14,010 bases of DNA from an uncultured Litoreibacter sp. GTDB taxonomy: Bacteria > Pseudomonadota > Alphaproteobacteria > Rhodobacterales > Rhodobacteraceae. The stretch spans positions 1 through 14,010 of the forward strand of contig CALFWN010000371.1 of assembly GCA_937928335.1 (NCBI GenBank). The letters are read 5' to 3'. Shown piece after piece: positions 7,050 through 14,010 of this stretch (positions are counted from its first letter, which is position 1; each line of letters begins with the position of its first letter). Under the pieces are notes generated by a model. The model worked only from the letters and a program-made list of their open reading frames with translations. It had not been told where the DNA came from and searched no databases. Made by a program: the position numbers and the translations under genes.

Positions 7050-7079
7050 ACCGCAGCCCGGTATCACCCCGGCTGCGGT
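7050..7079 (-). terminator. Intrinsic terminator of the transaldolase gene
   Basis: Inverted repeat ACCGCAGCC (7050-7058) and GGCTGCGGT (7071-7079), 9 bp perfect, with a 12-base loop that can pair further. On the minus strand it is followed by a U-rich run (GCGGUUUUUCUG). It begins 25 bases beyond the tal stop codon. This separates tal from the thioredoxin-like gene, whose promoter should therefore lie in 7002-7049. Confidence 0.85.
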
Positions 7080-7103
7080 CACAAATGCGTCAATGCGCGG
7101 CGG

Positions 7104-7757
7104 TCAGACGATCTTGATATTGGCTTTCTTGGCATCTTCCATAAAGGCCGCAAGGCCCTTGTCGGTCAGCACATGGCCTGCCATTTTCTTGATCACCTCC
7201 GGCGGGGCGGTGGCCACATCCGCGCCGATCTTGGCGCAATCGGACATGTGGTTGGCCGAACGGATGGAGGCTGCAAGGATCTGCGTCTCGAACCCGTAAT
7301 TGTCATAAACCTCGCGAATATCAGCGATCAGCTCCATGCCGTCGAGGTTCAGATCGTCCAGGCGGCCGATGAAGGGCGAGATGAAGGTCGCACCCACCTT
7401 GGCGGCCAGCAGCGCCTGATTGGCAGAGAAACACAGCGTGACGTTAACCATGTTGCCCTCATTGGTGAGCACATTGCAGGCTTTCAGCCCGTCCCATGTC
7501 AGCGGCACTTTGACGGCGATATTGTCGGCAATCTTGGCGAGCTTGCGGCCCTCGGCGATCATTTCGTCAGCCGTCAGGGCAACGACTTCGGCAGAGACGG
7601 GACCCTCGACCAGATCGCAGATTTCCTTGGTGACTTCGAGGATGTCGCGGCCTGATTTGGCGATCAGCGAAGGGTTGGTTGTAACACCATCAACAATGCC
7701 CAACTCGTTCAGCTCTGCGATGGCGTCAATCTCGGCAGTATCTACAAAGAATTTCAT
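7104..7757 (-). CDS. tal: Short-form transaldolase (TalC/FSA type)
   Basis: Class I Schiff-base aldolase of the short transaldolase / fructose-6-phosphate aldolase family. In the pentose phosphate pathway it moves a dihydroxyacetone unit between sugar phosphates in the cytoplasm. At 217 residues it is the compact form, not the 310+ residue TalB form. Visible landmarks are [13 protein letters not shown], the [14 protein letters not shown] loop (23-36), the Schiff-base lysine K83 in [15 protein letters not shown], the [31 protein letters not shown] core, and [11 protein letters not shown] near the end. Sequence alone does not fully separate transaldolase from fructose-6-phosphate aldolase; most alphaproteobacterial members act as transaldolase. 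ATG 7757 begins the canonical N-terminus, with AAGG about ten bases before it. The gene is single, diverges from priA, and is closed by a clear terminator. Confidence 0.93.
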   Translation of the reverse strand: MKFFVDTAEIDAIAELNELGIVDGVTTNPSLIAKSGRDILEVTKEICDLVEGPVSAEVVALTADEMIAEGRKLAKIADNIAVKVPLTWDGLKACNVLTNEGNMVNVTLCFSANQALLAAKVGATFISPFIGRLDDLNLDGMELIADIREVYDNYGFETQILAASIRSANHMSDCAKIGADVATAPPEVIKKMAGHVLTDKGLAAFMEDAKKANIKIV

Positions 7758-7792
7758 GTGGGTTGGCCTTTCGATGAGCGTTGAGGTCTGAT

Positions 7793-7806
7793 TAAGTCGG
7801 GACTTA
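7793..7806. promoter_or_regulatory. Perfect dyad in the tal-priA divergent promoter region
   Basis: TAAGTC-GG-GACTTA is a perfect 14-base dyad in the 86-base gap between the divergent starts of tal (7757) and priA (7844). On the + strand it lies between a possible -35 TTGAGG (7781-7786) and -10 TACCTT (7805-7810), 18 bases apart. That position would suit an operator for either gene. Promoter elements are weak matches and the regulator is unknown. Confidence 0.3.
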
Positions 7807-7843
7807 CCTTAGTGAGCGGGCAAGGGCAAATGGTAGCGGTATC

Positions 7844-10027
7844 ATGACGGCTGGGTTTTTCCATGAAGGCGAATTGGTGGGCGTGTTGACCACGCAGCCG
7901 CTGGACCGCGTTTTGGATTACAAAGCGCCGGAAGGTGGCTGTTTTGCGGGCGCTTTCGTCGAGGTGCCGCTGGGCCCGCGCAAAGTGCTGGGCGTGGTCT
8001 GGGGGCCGGGGCGCGGCGATTGGGACTATGCCAAGACGCGCTCTGTCATTCGGGTGCTGGATGTGCCGCCGATGCGCGAGGAGATGGTGTCCTTTCTGGA
8101 AAAGGCGGGGGCCTATACGTTAACGCCTCTGAGCGCGATGCTGCGGCTGGCGACGCGGTCACCGGGCCTGGGCGACCCGCCCTCGATGCGCAAGATTTAC
8201 CGCATGGGCTCAGGCGAGGTGGACCGGGTGACGCCGGCACGGACCAAGGTGCTGGCGGTGCTTGAGGAATTTGGCGGGTTGGCCTTCACCCTGAAAGAAC
8301 TGGCGGAGATGGCGGGGGTCGGCACCTCTGTCGTCAAGGGGATGGTAGCGCAAGGCGCTGTTTTGGAAGAACAATCCCCGCGTGACCTGCCTTTCGCGCG
8401 GCTGGACCCTGAGTTGCCTTCTAAGGAGCTGACCCCGGATCAGGCGGCGGCGGTGGCGGTGCTGAACGAGGGGGAAGGGTATTCGACCACGCTGTTGAAA
8501 GGCGTCACCGGGTCGGGGAAAACCGAAGTGTACCTGGAGGCCGTGGCCGATTGTTTGCGGCGCGGGCGGCAGGCTTTGGTGCTGCTGCCGGAGATCGCGC
8601 TGACCAGCGAATTCCTGACGCGGGTGGAGGCGCGCTTTGGCGCGAAACCGGCGGAATGGCATTCGGGTGTCACCATGACGGAGCGCCGACGGGTCTGGAA
8701 AATGGTCGGCGAAGGCGGCGCGGAGCTGGTTGTGGGCGCGCGGTCGGCGTTGTTTCTGCCCTACCGGGATCTGGGGTTGATCGTGGTCGATGAGGAACAT
8801 GACACCTCCTACAAGCAGGAAGACGGGGTGATGTATAATGCCCGCGACATGACGGTGCTGCGGGCCTCGATGTGTGGCGCAAAAGTGGTGCTGGCCTCCG
8901 CCACGCCGTCGCTGGAAAGCTGGGCCAATGCGGAGGCCGGCAAATACCGCCGGGTGGAGCTGACCGCGCGGTTCGGGGCAGCTGTCATGCCTGAAATGCG
9001 GGCGATTGACATGCGCCTGGAGGATTTGCCGGGGGGCAAATGGGTCTCGCCGACCTTGCAGCGCGAAATTCAGGCGCGCGTGGAGCGCGGCGAGCAATCG
9101 CTGATCTTTCTGAACCGTCGTGGCTACGCGCCGGTGACGTTGTGCCGGGCCTGCGGGCATCAGATTGGCTGCGATCAATGCGACGCGCGGATGGTGGAGC
9201 ACCGGTTCCTGAAGCGGCTTATGTGCCATCAATGCGGCGAGACCAAACCGATGCCAACGGTTTGCCCGCATTGCGAGGCGGAGGACCGCCTGTCGCCCAT
9301 TGGCCCCGGCGTGGAGCGGATGGGGGAGGAGGTCACGGCGCTGTTCCCGGATGCCCGCGTCTCGGTGCTGTCTTCGGATCATTATTCCACCGCGCGGCAG
9401 CTGAAGGCGCATATCGAGACGATTGCCTCGGGCGAGGCGGATATCATCATCGGCACGCAGCTGGTGGCCAAGGGGCATAATTTTCCGCTGCTGACTTTGG
9501 TCGGCGTGATTGACGCCGATCTGGGCTTGCAGGGCTCTGATCTGCGCGCGGCCGAGCGGACATTTCAGCTGATGCGGCAGGTGGCAGGGCGTGCCGGGCG
9601 TGCGGAAAAGCCGGGGCTGGCCTTGTTGCAGAGTTTCCAGCCGGAGCATCCGGTGATCACGGCCATTCTGTCAGGCGACGAGGAGGGTTTCTGGCGCGCC
9701 GAGGCCGCGGAGCGCGAACAGGCAGGCGTGCCGCCTTACGGGCGCATGGCCGGGATTGTGCTGTCGGGGCCGGAGGTCGGGCCGGTCTTTGATCTGGGCA
9801 ACCATCTGGCGCGCAATGACGCCGCCTTGCGGCGCGTGGGCGCTGTGGTTTACGGGCCTGCGCCCGCCCCGATCGCGCGTATTCGCGGGCGTCACAGGGT
9901 ACGTCTTTTGGTCAAGGCCCCGAAAGGCGTGGCTTTGCAGCAGGCGCTGTCACATTGGGTGGGCGGGCTGAAGCTGAAGGGTGATTTGCGCCTTCAGGTC
10001 GATATTGATCCGCAGAGCTTCTTTTGA
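7844..10027 (+). CDS. priA: Primosomal protein N' (replication restart helicase PriA)
   Basis: Superfamily 2 DNA helicase that recognises stalled or recombined replication forks and reloads the replisome. The product is 727 residues, normal for PriA. The N-terminal part (about 1-110, VLDYKAP, GAFVEVPLGPRKVLGVVWG) is the 3'-DNA-binding domain. A winged-helix region follows. The helicase core has the Walker A motif GVTGSGKTE (from residue 220), the Walker B box DEEH (316-319) and the SATPSLES motif. The zinc-binding module with paired cysteines begins at C434 (CRACGHQIGCDQC, then CHQCGE and CPHC). Helicase motifs V and VI appear as GTQLVAKGHNFPLLTLVGV and QVAGRAGRAEKPG. The ATG at 7844 gives the standard N-terminus, although its Shine-Dalgarno is weak. 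No other primosome gene is adjacent. Confidence 0.96.
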   Translation: MTAGFFHEGELVGVLTTQPLDRVLDYKAPEGGCFAGAFVEVPLGPRKVLGVVWGPGRGDWDYAKTRSVIRVLDVPPMREEMVSFLEKAGAYTLTPLSAMLRLATRSPGLGDPPSMRKIYRMGSGEVDRVTPARTKVLAVLEEFGGLAFTLKELAEMAGVGTSVVKGMVAQGAVLEEQSPRDLPFARLDPELPSKELTPDQAAAVAVLNEGEGYSTTLLKGVTGSGKTEVYLEAVADCLRRGRQALVLLPEIALTSEFLTRVEARFGAKPAEWHSGVTMTERRRVWKMVGEGGAELVVGARSALFLPYRDLGLIVVDEEHDTSYKQEDGVMYNARDMTVLRASMCGAKVVLASATPSLESWANAEAGKYRRVELTARFGAAVMPEMRAIDMRLEDLPGGKWVSPTLQREIQARVERGEQSLIFLNRRGYAPVTLCRACGHQIGCDQCDARMVEHRFLKRLMCHQCGETKPMPTVCPHCEAEDRLSPIGPGVERMGEEVTALFPDARVSVLSSDHYSTARQLKAHIETIASGEADIIIGTQLVAKGHNFPLLTLVGVIDADLGLQGSDLRAAERTFQLMRQVAGRAGRAEKPGLALLQSFQPEHPVITAILSGDEEGFWRAEAAEREQAGVPPYGRMAGIVLSGPEVGPVFDLGNHLARNDAALRRVGAVVYGPAPAPIARIRGRHRVRLLVKAPKGVALQQALSHWVGGLKLKGDLRLQVDIDPQSFF

Positions 10028-10035
10028 GGCGTTGC

Positions 10036-10062
10036 TTTTTGAGTATTTTTGCCAAAACGAAG
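10036..10062 (+). other. AT-rich GAGTATTTTTGCC motif after priA
   Basis: Just beyond the priA stop is an AT-rich block, CTTTTTGAGTATTTTTGCC followed by AAAACGAAG, unlike its GC-rich surroundings. It contains a small dyad, TTTTG-C-CAAAA (10047-10057). From memory, closely similar strings occur often at gene ends in Rhodobacterales genomes, so it may be a clade-specific dispersed motif; I cannot confirm that here. The remainder of the 122-base gap up to hisC shows no ORF or clear terminator. Confidence 0.4.
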
Positions 10063-10149
10063 CGGCATGATGCGGCAACAGGCTGTCCTCTTTTCATTGG
10101 CTGTGGCGGCGGGTAGAGAGACGGGGTTTGGGAGTTCAGGGACAGTAAA

Positions 10150-11229
10150 ATGACCATCACGCCGCAGCCGGGGATTTTGGATATTGCGCTTTATCAGGGC
10201 GGGGCGGCCTCTGTGGAGGGGGTCGCGGACGTGGTCAAGCTGTCCTCGAACGAGAACCCCTATGGGCCAAGCCCGCGGGCCTCGGACGCGTTTCGTCAAT
10301 CGGCGGGCGAGCTGCATGTCTATCCCTCCACGCAGCACGAGCGGCTGCGCGAGGCTATTGGCGAGGTGCATGGTGTTGCGCCTGATCGGGTGATTTGTGG
10401 GGTGGGCTCGGATGAGATCATCTCCTTTTTGTGTTATGCCTATGCCGGGCCGGGGGACGAGGTTTTGCATACTGAACATGGGTTCGGGATGTATAGGATC
10501 TCCGCTTTGGCGGCGGGGGCCACGCCGGTTTCTGTCCGCGAAAAAGACCGCGTGACCGATGTGGACGCGCTTTTGGCGGGCGCGACAGAGCGCACGAGGC
10601 TGGTCTTTATCGCAAACCCCAACAACCCCACAGGCACGATGATCCCGGAGGCCGAAGTGGCGCGGCTGGCAGATGGCTTGCCCGAAGGCTGCCTGCTGGT
10701 GCTGGACGGGGCTTATGCCGAATATGTCGAGGGGTTTGACGCAGGCCTGAGCGTTATGGAGGGCCGCGACAACGTCTTCATGACCCGGACCTTTTCGAAG
10801 ATTTACGGGCTGGGGGGCTTGCGCATCGGCTGGGGTTACGGCCCGCAGGAAATCATCGACACGCTGAACCGCATTCGCGGCCCGTTCAACCTGTCTGGCC
10901 CGGCGCTGAAAGCGGCCCATGCGGCGGTGCGCGATGTGAGCTATACGGCGCGCTGCCGGCGGGAGAACGCCAAATGGCGCGACTGGCTGGCAGAGGCGCT
11001 GGCCGGGCTGGGTGTGCCGTCGGATGCGTCAGAGTGCAATTTCATCCTCGCACGGTTCGGCTCGGCGCAGGAGGCGCAGGCCTGTGACGCGCATCTGAAA
11101 TCGCGCGGCCTGATCGTGCGGATGGTGGCGGGCTACAACCTGCCGGAGTGCTTGCGCATCACCATTGGCGACGAGAGCGCCTGCCGCCGGGTGGTCGCGG
11201 CGGTGGCGGAATTCAAGGAGCAGAACTGA
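10150..11229 (+). CDS. hisC: Histidinol-phosphate aminotransferase
   Basis: PLP-dependent fold-type I aminotransferase of the HisC family. It converts imidazole-acetol phosphate to histidinol phosphate and, in many bacteria, also transaminates aromatic keto acids. The product is 359 residues, a normal length. Motifs are [12 protein letters not shown] (substrate arm), the PLP-contacting [24 protein letters not shown], and the Schiff-base lysine K217 in [20 protein letters not shown]. The C-terminal [18 protein letters not shown] carries the phosphate-binding arginine. ATG 10150 is preceded by AGGGA at a good distance. The stop overlaps the tyrA start (TGATG). Pairing with tyrA rather than other his genes suggests that it serves tyrosine/phenylalanine synthesis as well as histidine; that dual role is inference. 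Confidence 0.93.
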   Translation: MTITPQPGILDIALYQGGAASVEGVADVVKLSSNENPYGPSPRASDAFRQSAGELHVYPSTQHERLREAIGEVHGVAPDRVICGVGSDEIISFLCYAYAGPGDEVLHTEHGFGMYRISALAAGATPVSVREKDRVTDVDALLAGATERTRLVFIANPNNPTGTMIPEAEVARLADGLPEGCLLVLDGAYAEYVEGFDAGLSVMEGRDNVFMTRTFSKIYGLGGLRIGWGYGPQEIIDTLNRIRGPFNLSGPALKAAHAAVRDVSYTARCRRENAKWRDWLAEALAGLGVPSDASECNFILARFGSAQEAQACDAHLKSRGLIVRMVAGYNLPECLRITIGDESACRRVVAAVAEFKEQN

Positions 11230-12137
11230 TGGCGCAGATATATGAACGGGTGGCGTTGATCGGGCTGGGCCTGATCGCCTCGTCAATGGCGCATGGGATG
11301 CGCGCCAGGGGGCTGGCGGGCGAGATTGTGGGCACCGCGCGCTCTGCTGAGACACGCGATGCGGCCCGCGAGATCGGGTTTTGCGACCGTGTGGAAGACA
11401 GCGCGGCGGAGGCGGTGGCGGGCGCGGATCTGGTGGTGCTTTGTGTGCCGGTGGGCGCGATGGGGGCCGTGGCCGCCGAGATCGCGCCGCATCTGAAACC
11501 GGGCTGCGTGCTGAGCGATGTGGGCTCGACCAAACGCGCGGTGATGGATGCGGTCGCCCCGCATCTGCCCGAGGGCGTGCATTTCATCCCGGCGCATCCG
11601 GTGGCGGGGACCGAGCAATCGGGGCCGCATTCGGGCTTTGCCGAGCTGTTCGAGAACCGCTGGTTGCTGATGACGCCCAAGGGTGCGGACCCGCAAGCGC
11701 TTGAAACATATGTAGAGTTTTGGAAGGGCCTCGGCGCATTGGTTGAGCAGATGGAGCCTGATCACCATGATCTGGTGCTGGCCGTAACCTCGCACGCGCC
11801 GCATCTGATCGCCTATACGATGGTGGGTGTGGCCGATGATTTGCAACGGGTGACCGACAGTGAGGTAGTGACTTTTTCTGCCGCCGGGTTCCGGGATTTC
11901 ACGCGGATCGCGGCCTCGGACCCGACCATGTGGCGCGACGTGTTTTTGTCCAACAAGGAGGCGACATTGGAAATTCTGGGCCGCTTCACCGAGGAGCTGT
12001 TTGCGCTGCAACGCGCCATTCGGCAGGGCGACGGCGATCATCTTCATGCCTATTTCACCCGCACCCGGGCCATTCGGCGCGGGATTATCGAGGCAGGCCA
12101 GGACACGGATGCGCCGAACTTTGGCCGGGGGAGGTAG
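11229..12137 (+). CDS. tyrA: Prephenate/arogenate dehydrogenase (TyrA family)
   Basis: Oxidative decarboxylase of the tyrosine branch, acting on prephenate or arogenate; the sequence alone does not decide which. The product is 302 residues and is not fused to chorismate mutase or an ACT domain. The N-terminal Rossmann loop is VALIGLGLIASS: the third glycine of GxGxxG is alanine (A17), often seen in NADP-binding versions. Further motifs are DVGSTKRAV, the substrate-site HPVAGTEQSGP, FENRWLL, and SHAPHLIAYTMV in the helical dimerisation domain, then GFRDFTRIAASDPTMWRDVFLSN, all typical. The start is ATG 11229, overlapping the hisC stop by one base; an upstream in-frame opening inside hisC (11148) is not needed. 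The operon probably continues into the extensin-family gene four bases downstream. Confidence 0.92.
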   Translation: MAQIYERVALIGLGLIASSMAHGMRARGLAGEIVGTARSAETRDAAREIGFCDRVEDSAAEAVAGADLVVLCVPVGAMGAVAAEIAPHLKPGCVLSDVGSTKRAVMDAVAPHLPEGVHFIPAHPVAGTEQSGPHSGFAELFENRWLLMTPKGADPQALETYVEFWKGLGALVEQMEPDHHDLVLAVTSHAPHLIAYTMVGVADDLQRVTDSEVVTFSAAGFRDFTRIAASDPTMWRDVFLSNKEATLEILGRFTEELFALQRAIRQGDGDHLHAYFTRTRAIRRGIIEAGQDTDAPNFGRGR

Positions 12138-12141
12138 CACC

Positions 12142-12909
12142 ATGCGGGCCGTGATCGGAGGCGTCTTTTTGAGTGCGGCTTTGGGCTTTGCCGCGCTGGC
12201 AGAGGCGCCCGTGCGATCAGACCGGCCCTTGCCGCGCGGGGGGAGCATCGAGGCAGTGACACCTGAGCAAAGCGCGCCGAGAGCGGCGCGGCGCGGGCTG
12301 GCGGAGCTGTTGGGGTTTTCGCGCACAAACAGACCAACGATCAGGCCGCCGGAGGCGTCGCGGGCGCCAGAGATCGCGGCTGCGGCGCGTGGCTCTGTTT
12401 GCGGCATCCCAGAGATCAAGGGCGTGGTGTTGGAGCCTGTTCGGGGGCGCGGCGGCTGCGGCATTGCGCAGCCCGTGCGGATCAGTTCGGTCAGCGGGGT
12501 TGGCCTGACCATGCAGCCGACGATTGATTGCCCCACGGCGCGTGCGCTGAACGCTTGGGTCAAGGACGGGCTGAAACCGGCGGTGGGTGACGTGGGCGGC
12601 GGGGTCAAGGGCATCCATATTGTGGGCAGCTATGCCTGCCGCAACCGCAACAATGCGCGAAGCGGCAGGCTGTCGGAACATGCAAGGGGTCGGGCTGTGG
12701 ATATTCGCACGATTGCGTTGAAGAATGGCCGTCAGATCTCGGTTCTGGATGGCTGGGGGAAGCGCGACGAGGGCCGGATTTTGCGCCGGGCCCATGCGGC
12801 GGCCTGTGGCCCGTTTGGCACGGTGCTGGGACCCAATGCCAACCGCTTTCACCGCGACCATTTCCACTTTGACACGGCACGCTACCGCAATGGCAGCTAC
12901 TGCCGTTAG
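12142..12909 (+). CDS. Exported extensin-family protein (extensin-like C-terminal domain)
   Basis: A 255-residue protein with an N-terminal signal sequence (MRAVIGGVFLSAALGFAALA, cleavage near residue 20-22), then a basic, Pro/Arg-rich linker to about residue 80. The C-terminal extensin-like domain contains several cysteines (GSVCGIPEI, GGCGIAQP, IDCPTARAL, SYACRNR, AAACGPFG and SYCR at the end), probably disulfide-bonded in the periplasm. SEHARGRAVDI (178-188) and HRDHFHFD (237-244) resemble the zinc-ligand pattern of LAS/M15 peptidoglycan peptidases (H...D, then HxH). A cell-wall hydrolase role is therefore possible, but it is inferred and not established for this family. ATG 12142 follows GGGGGAGG closely and begins four bases after the tyrA stop, so it is probably co-transcribed with hisC-tyrA. 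It ends seven bases from the convergent DUF2125 gene. Confidence 0.85.
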   Translation: MRAVIGGVFLSAALGFAALAEAPVRSDRPLPRGGSIEAVTPEQSAPRAARRGLAELLGFSRTNRPTIRPPEASRAPEIAAAARGSVCGIPEIKGVVLEPVRGRGGCGIAQPVRISSVSGVGLTMQPTIDCPTARALNAWVKDGLKPAVGDVGGGVKGIHIVGSYACRNRNNARSGRLSEHARGRAVDIRTIALKNGRQISVLDGWGKRDEGRILRRAHAAACGPFGTVLGPNANRFHRDHFHFDTARYRNGSYCR

Positions 12910-12916
12910 ACGCCGC

Positions 12917-13915
12917 TCAAGGCAGGCGAATTTCCGGTGATGGGCCGATGGGGATCGGGCCGATGAATGTGCGGCCACCCGAGAAGCTGAGCGTGGCGTC
13001 CAAGGCCTCTGCATTGCCGGAGCTGGAGGCGAGCAGACCCAGGCCAAGCTCGACCGTCGAGGCGAAGCTCTGGTCCAGCGCGCCGGAGCGCACCGCCAGA
13101 TTGATCATGTCGCGCCAGTTGCGGGCGCTGATGGCAACCTCGCCTTGCGGCTGGGCGTTGCGGACCTCCATGTCGCCCTTGGCGCGCAATTCAAGCTCCC
13201 CCCATGTGCCGCGCAGGTCGCGGATGATCAGGTTGGTGATCTCGGGGCGGGCGGTCTCGATCGTGGTGCGATCCAGCGGCGCGTCCAGAGCGGCGCGCAG
13301 GTCGTAGCGCAGCGTCTCGATGGTTTGTGGCAGGGTGCCGCCCTGATCAATGACATCGCGGAGACGCTCCCCCGGCAACAGCTGGTCAATGGAGGTGGCA
13401 ACATCATAGGTGCTGGCGGTGCCGTCCACATTGCGGATGGCGGCGTTGAGCTGCTCGAAACCTGCGGTCCAGCCTTCCGAGGAGGTGATCACGGCCTCGG
13501 CCATCTCGACCTGCGCGGTATCAAGCGCCAGCCGGGTGGAGGGTTTGACCTTGAGAGAGGCGCGCATGTTGCTGGTTTTCAGGGAGAATTTCTCAACCGG
13601 GGTGGCGATCTGCTGCTCGTTTGGCCACACCGCGATCAGGTGGTTGGGCCTGTAGCTGAGCGACAGGACCTGAAAGAAGGGTGCCTGCCAGCTGATGCCG
13701 GTTTCCGGGTCGGTCAGGCGCAGGTCGGAGAGCGTCGTGTCGAACCGGTTGGGAAACCCGCGCACGGTATGGTCGGAATATTCGACCTGCCAGCCCTCGG
13801 CGCGGCGGTCCTCCAGCCAGGTGGACACCGCCGCCTTATGGCCCTGCATACCCAGATACCAATAGCCGGACCACGCCAGGGCGGCGATGACAATCAGGGC
13901 GATAAGCTTGCGCAT
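12917..13915 (-). CDS. DUF2125 domain-containing envelope protein
   Basis: A 332-residue protein of the DUF2125 family, found mainly in alphaproteobacteria; function unknown. An N-terminal hydrophobic segment (MRKLIALIVIAALAWSGYWYLG) is a signal anchor or uncleaved signal, so the body should face the periplasm. The body is beta-rich, with conserved features such as WLEDRRAEGWQVEY, VRGFPNRFDTTLSDLRLTDP, and the C-terminal LSFSGGRTFIGPIPIGPSPEI. No catalytic motif or cysteine pattern stands out. The start at 13915 is chosen because it begins the hydrophobic segment; the Shine-Dalgarno before it is weak. It converges on the extensin-family gene with a 7-base gap and no hairpin terminator between them. 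Its promoter should lie in 13916-13960. Confidence 0.85.
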   Translation of the reverse strand: MRKLIALIVIAALAWSGYWYLGMQGHKAAVSTWLEDRRAEGWQVEYSDHTVRGFPNRFDTTLSDLRLTDPETGISWQAPFFQVLSLSYRPNHLIAVWPNEQQIATPVEKFSLKTSNMRASLKVKPSTRLALDTAQVEMAEAVITSSEGWTAGFEQLNAAIRNVDGTASTYDVATSIDQLLPGERLRDVIDQGGTLPQTIETLRYDLRAALDAPLDRTTIETARPEITNLIIRDLRGTWGELELRAKGDMEVRNAQPQGEVAISARNWRDMINLAVRSGALDQSFASTVELGLGLLASSSGNAEALDATLSFSGGRTFIGPIPIGPSPEIRLP

Positions 13916-13960
13916 GGGCGGTGATCCTGTCTGCTTTGGGGCTTCCGTTTACAAGGGCAG

Positions 13961-14010
13961 ATGGGTAAAGCCAATGCCAGTCACGTTGCAGGAAGGCCGG
14001 GGCGTATGAC
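13961..14010 (+). CDS. Possible start of a further gene, cut by the window edge
   Basis: A frame is open from ATG 13961 to the window end, with a second in-frame ATG at 14006 preceded by GGAAGG (13991-13996) at a plausible distance. The second is the better start because of this Shine-Dalgarno. The gene would be divergent from the DUF2125 gene. Too little is visible to name a product or even to be sure it is coding. Confidence 0.3.
   Translation, partial: MGKANASHVAGRPGRM

Noticed and set aside
8210..9649. 479-codon open frame on the minus strand opposite priA
   Set aside because: It is exactly antisense to conserved helicase motifs of priA and rich in His/Pro/Arg/Gln, as expected of a shadow frame in GC-biased DNA; no recognisable domain or ribosome binding site.
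11283..12614. 443-codon open frame on the minus strand across tyrA and the extensin-family gene
   Set aside because: It spans two clearly identified genes and their junction, and the translation has no family features; it is a shadow of third-position GC bias.

Overview
The window looks like ordinary chromosomal core sequence from an alphaproteobacterium, most likely of the Rhodobacterales (Roseobacter/Rhodobacter relatives). The evidence is high G+C with strong third-position bias, a one-step phosphatidylcholine synthase, the DUF484-xerC pair, an adjacent hisC-tyrA pair, an extensin-family protein and a DUF2125 protein. I see no insertion sequence, prophage, CRISPR array, rRNA, tRNA or obvious genomic island.

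Layout. Bases 1-2180 (+) hold the 3' two thirds of ileS, translationally coupled (TGATG) to a methylguanine-DNA methyltransferase (ogt). Converging on it, with overlapping stop codons, is pcs (-). Bases 2873-3554 (-) carry an intrinsic terminator and an exported P460-type c-heme protein. Bases 3652-5273 (-) are the DUF484-xerC operon, with overlapping genes. Bases 5274-5479 are a non-coding gap whose proximal half is packed with inverted repeats. Bases 5480-7001 (-) hold a DUF808 membrane protein and, upstream, a membrane-anchored thioredoxin-fold protein with a CPIC motif. Bases 7050-7757 (-) are a terminator and a short-form transaldolase. A short divergent promoter region separates it from priA (+, 7844-10027). 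Then come hisC and tyrA (+, coupled by TGATG), an extensin-family exported protein (+, 12142-12909), and convergently a DUF2125 protein (-). The last 50 bases may contain the start of another + gene.

The gene content is housekeeping: translation (ileS), DNA repair and chromosome maintenance (ogt, xerC, priA), membrane lipid (pcs), central carbon (tal), aromatic and histidine amino acids (hisC, tyrA), and cell-envelope proteins (P460, thioredoxin-like, DUF808, extensin-like, DUF2125). I did not find a clear new multi-gene system. The most unusual non-coding signal is the tiled set of dyads at 5400-5483, including two TTTGTACAAA palindromes in an inverted arrangement about four helical turns apart.
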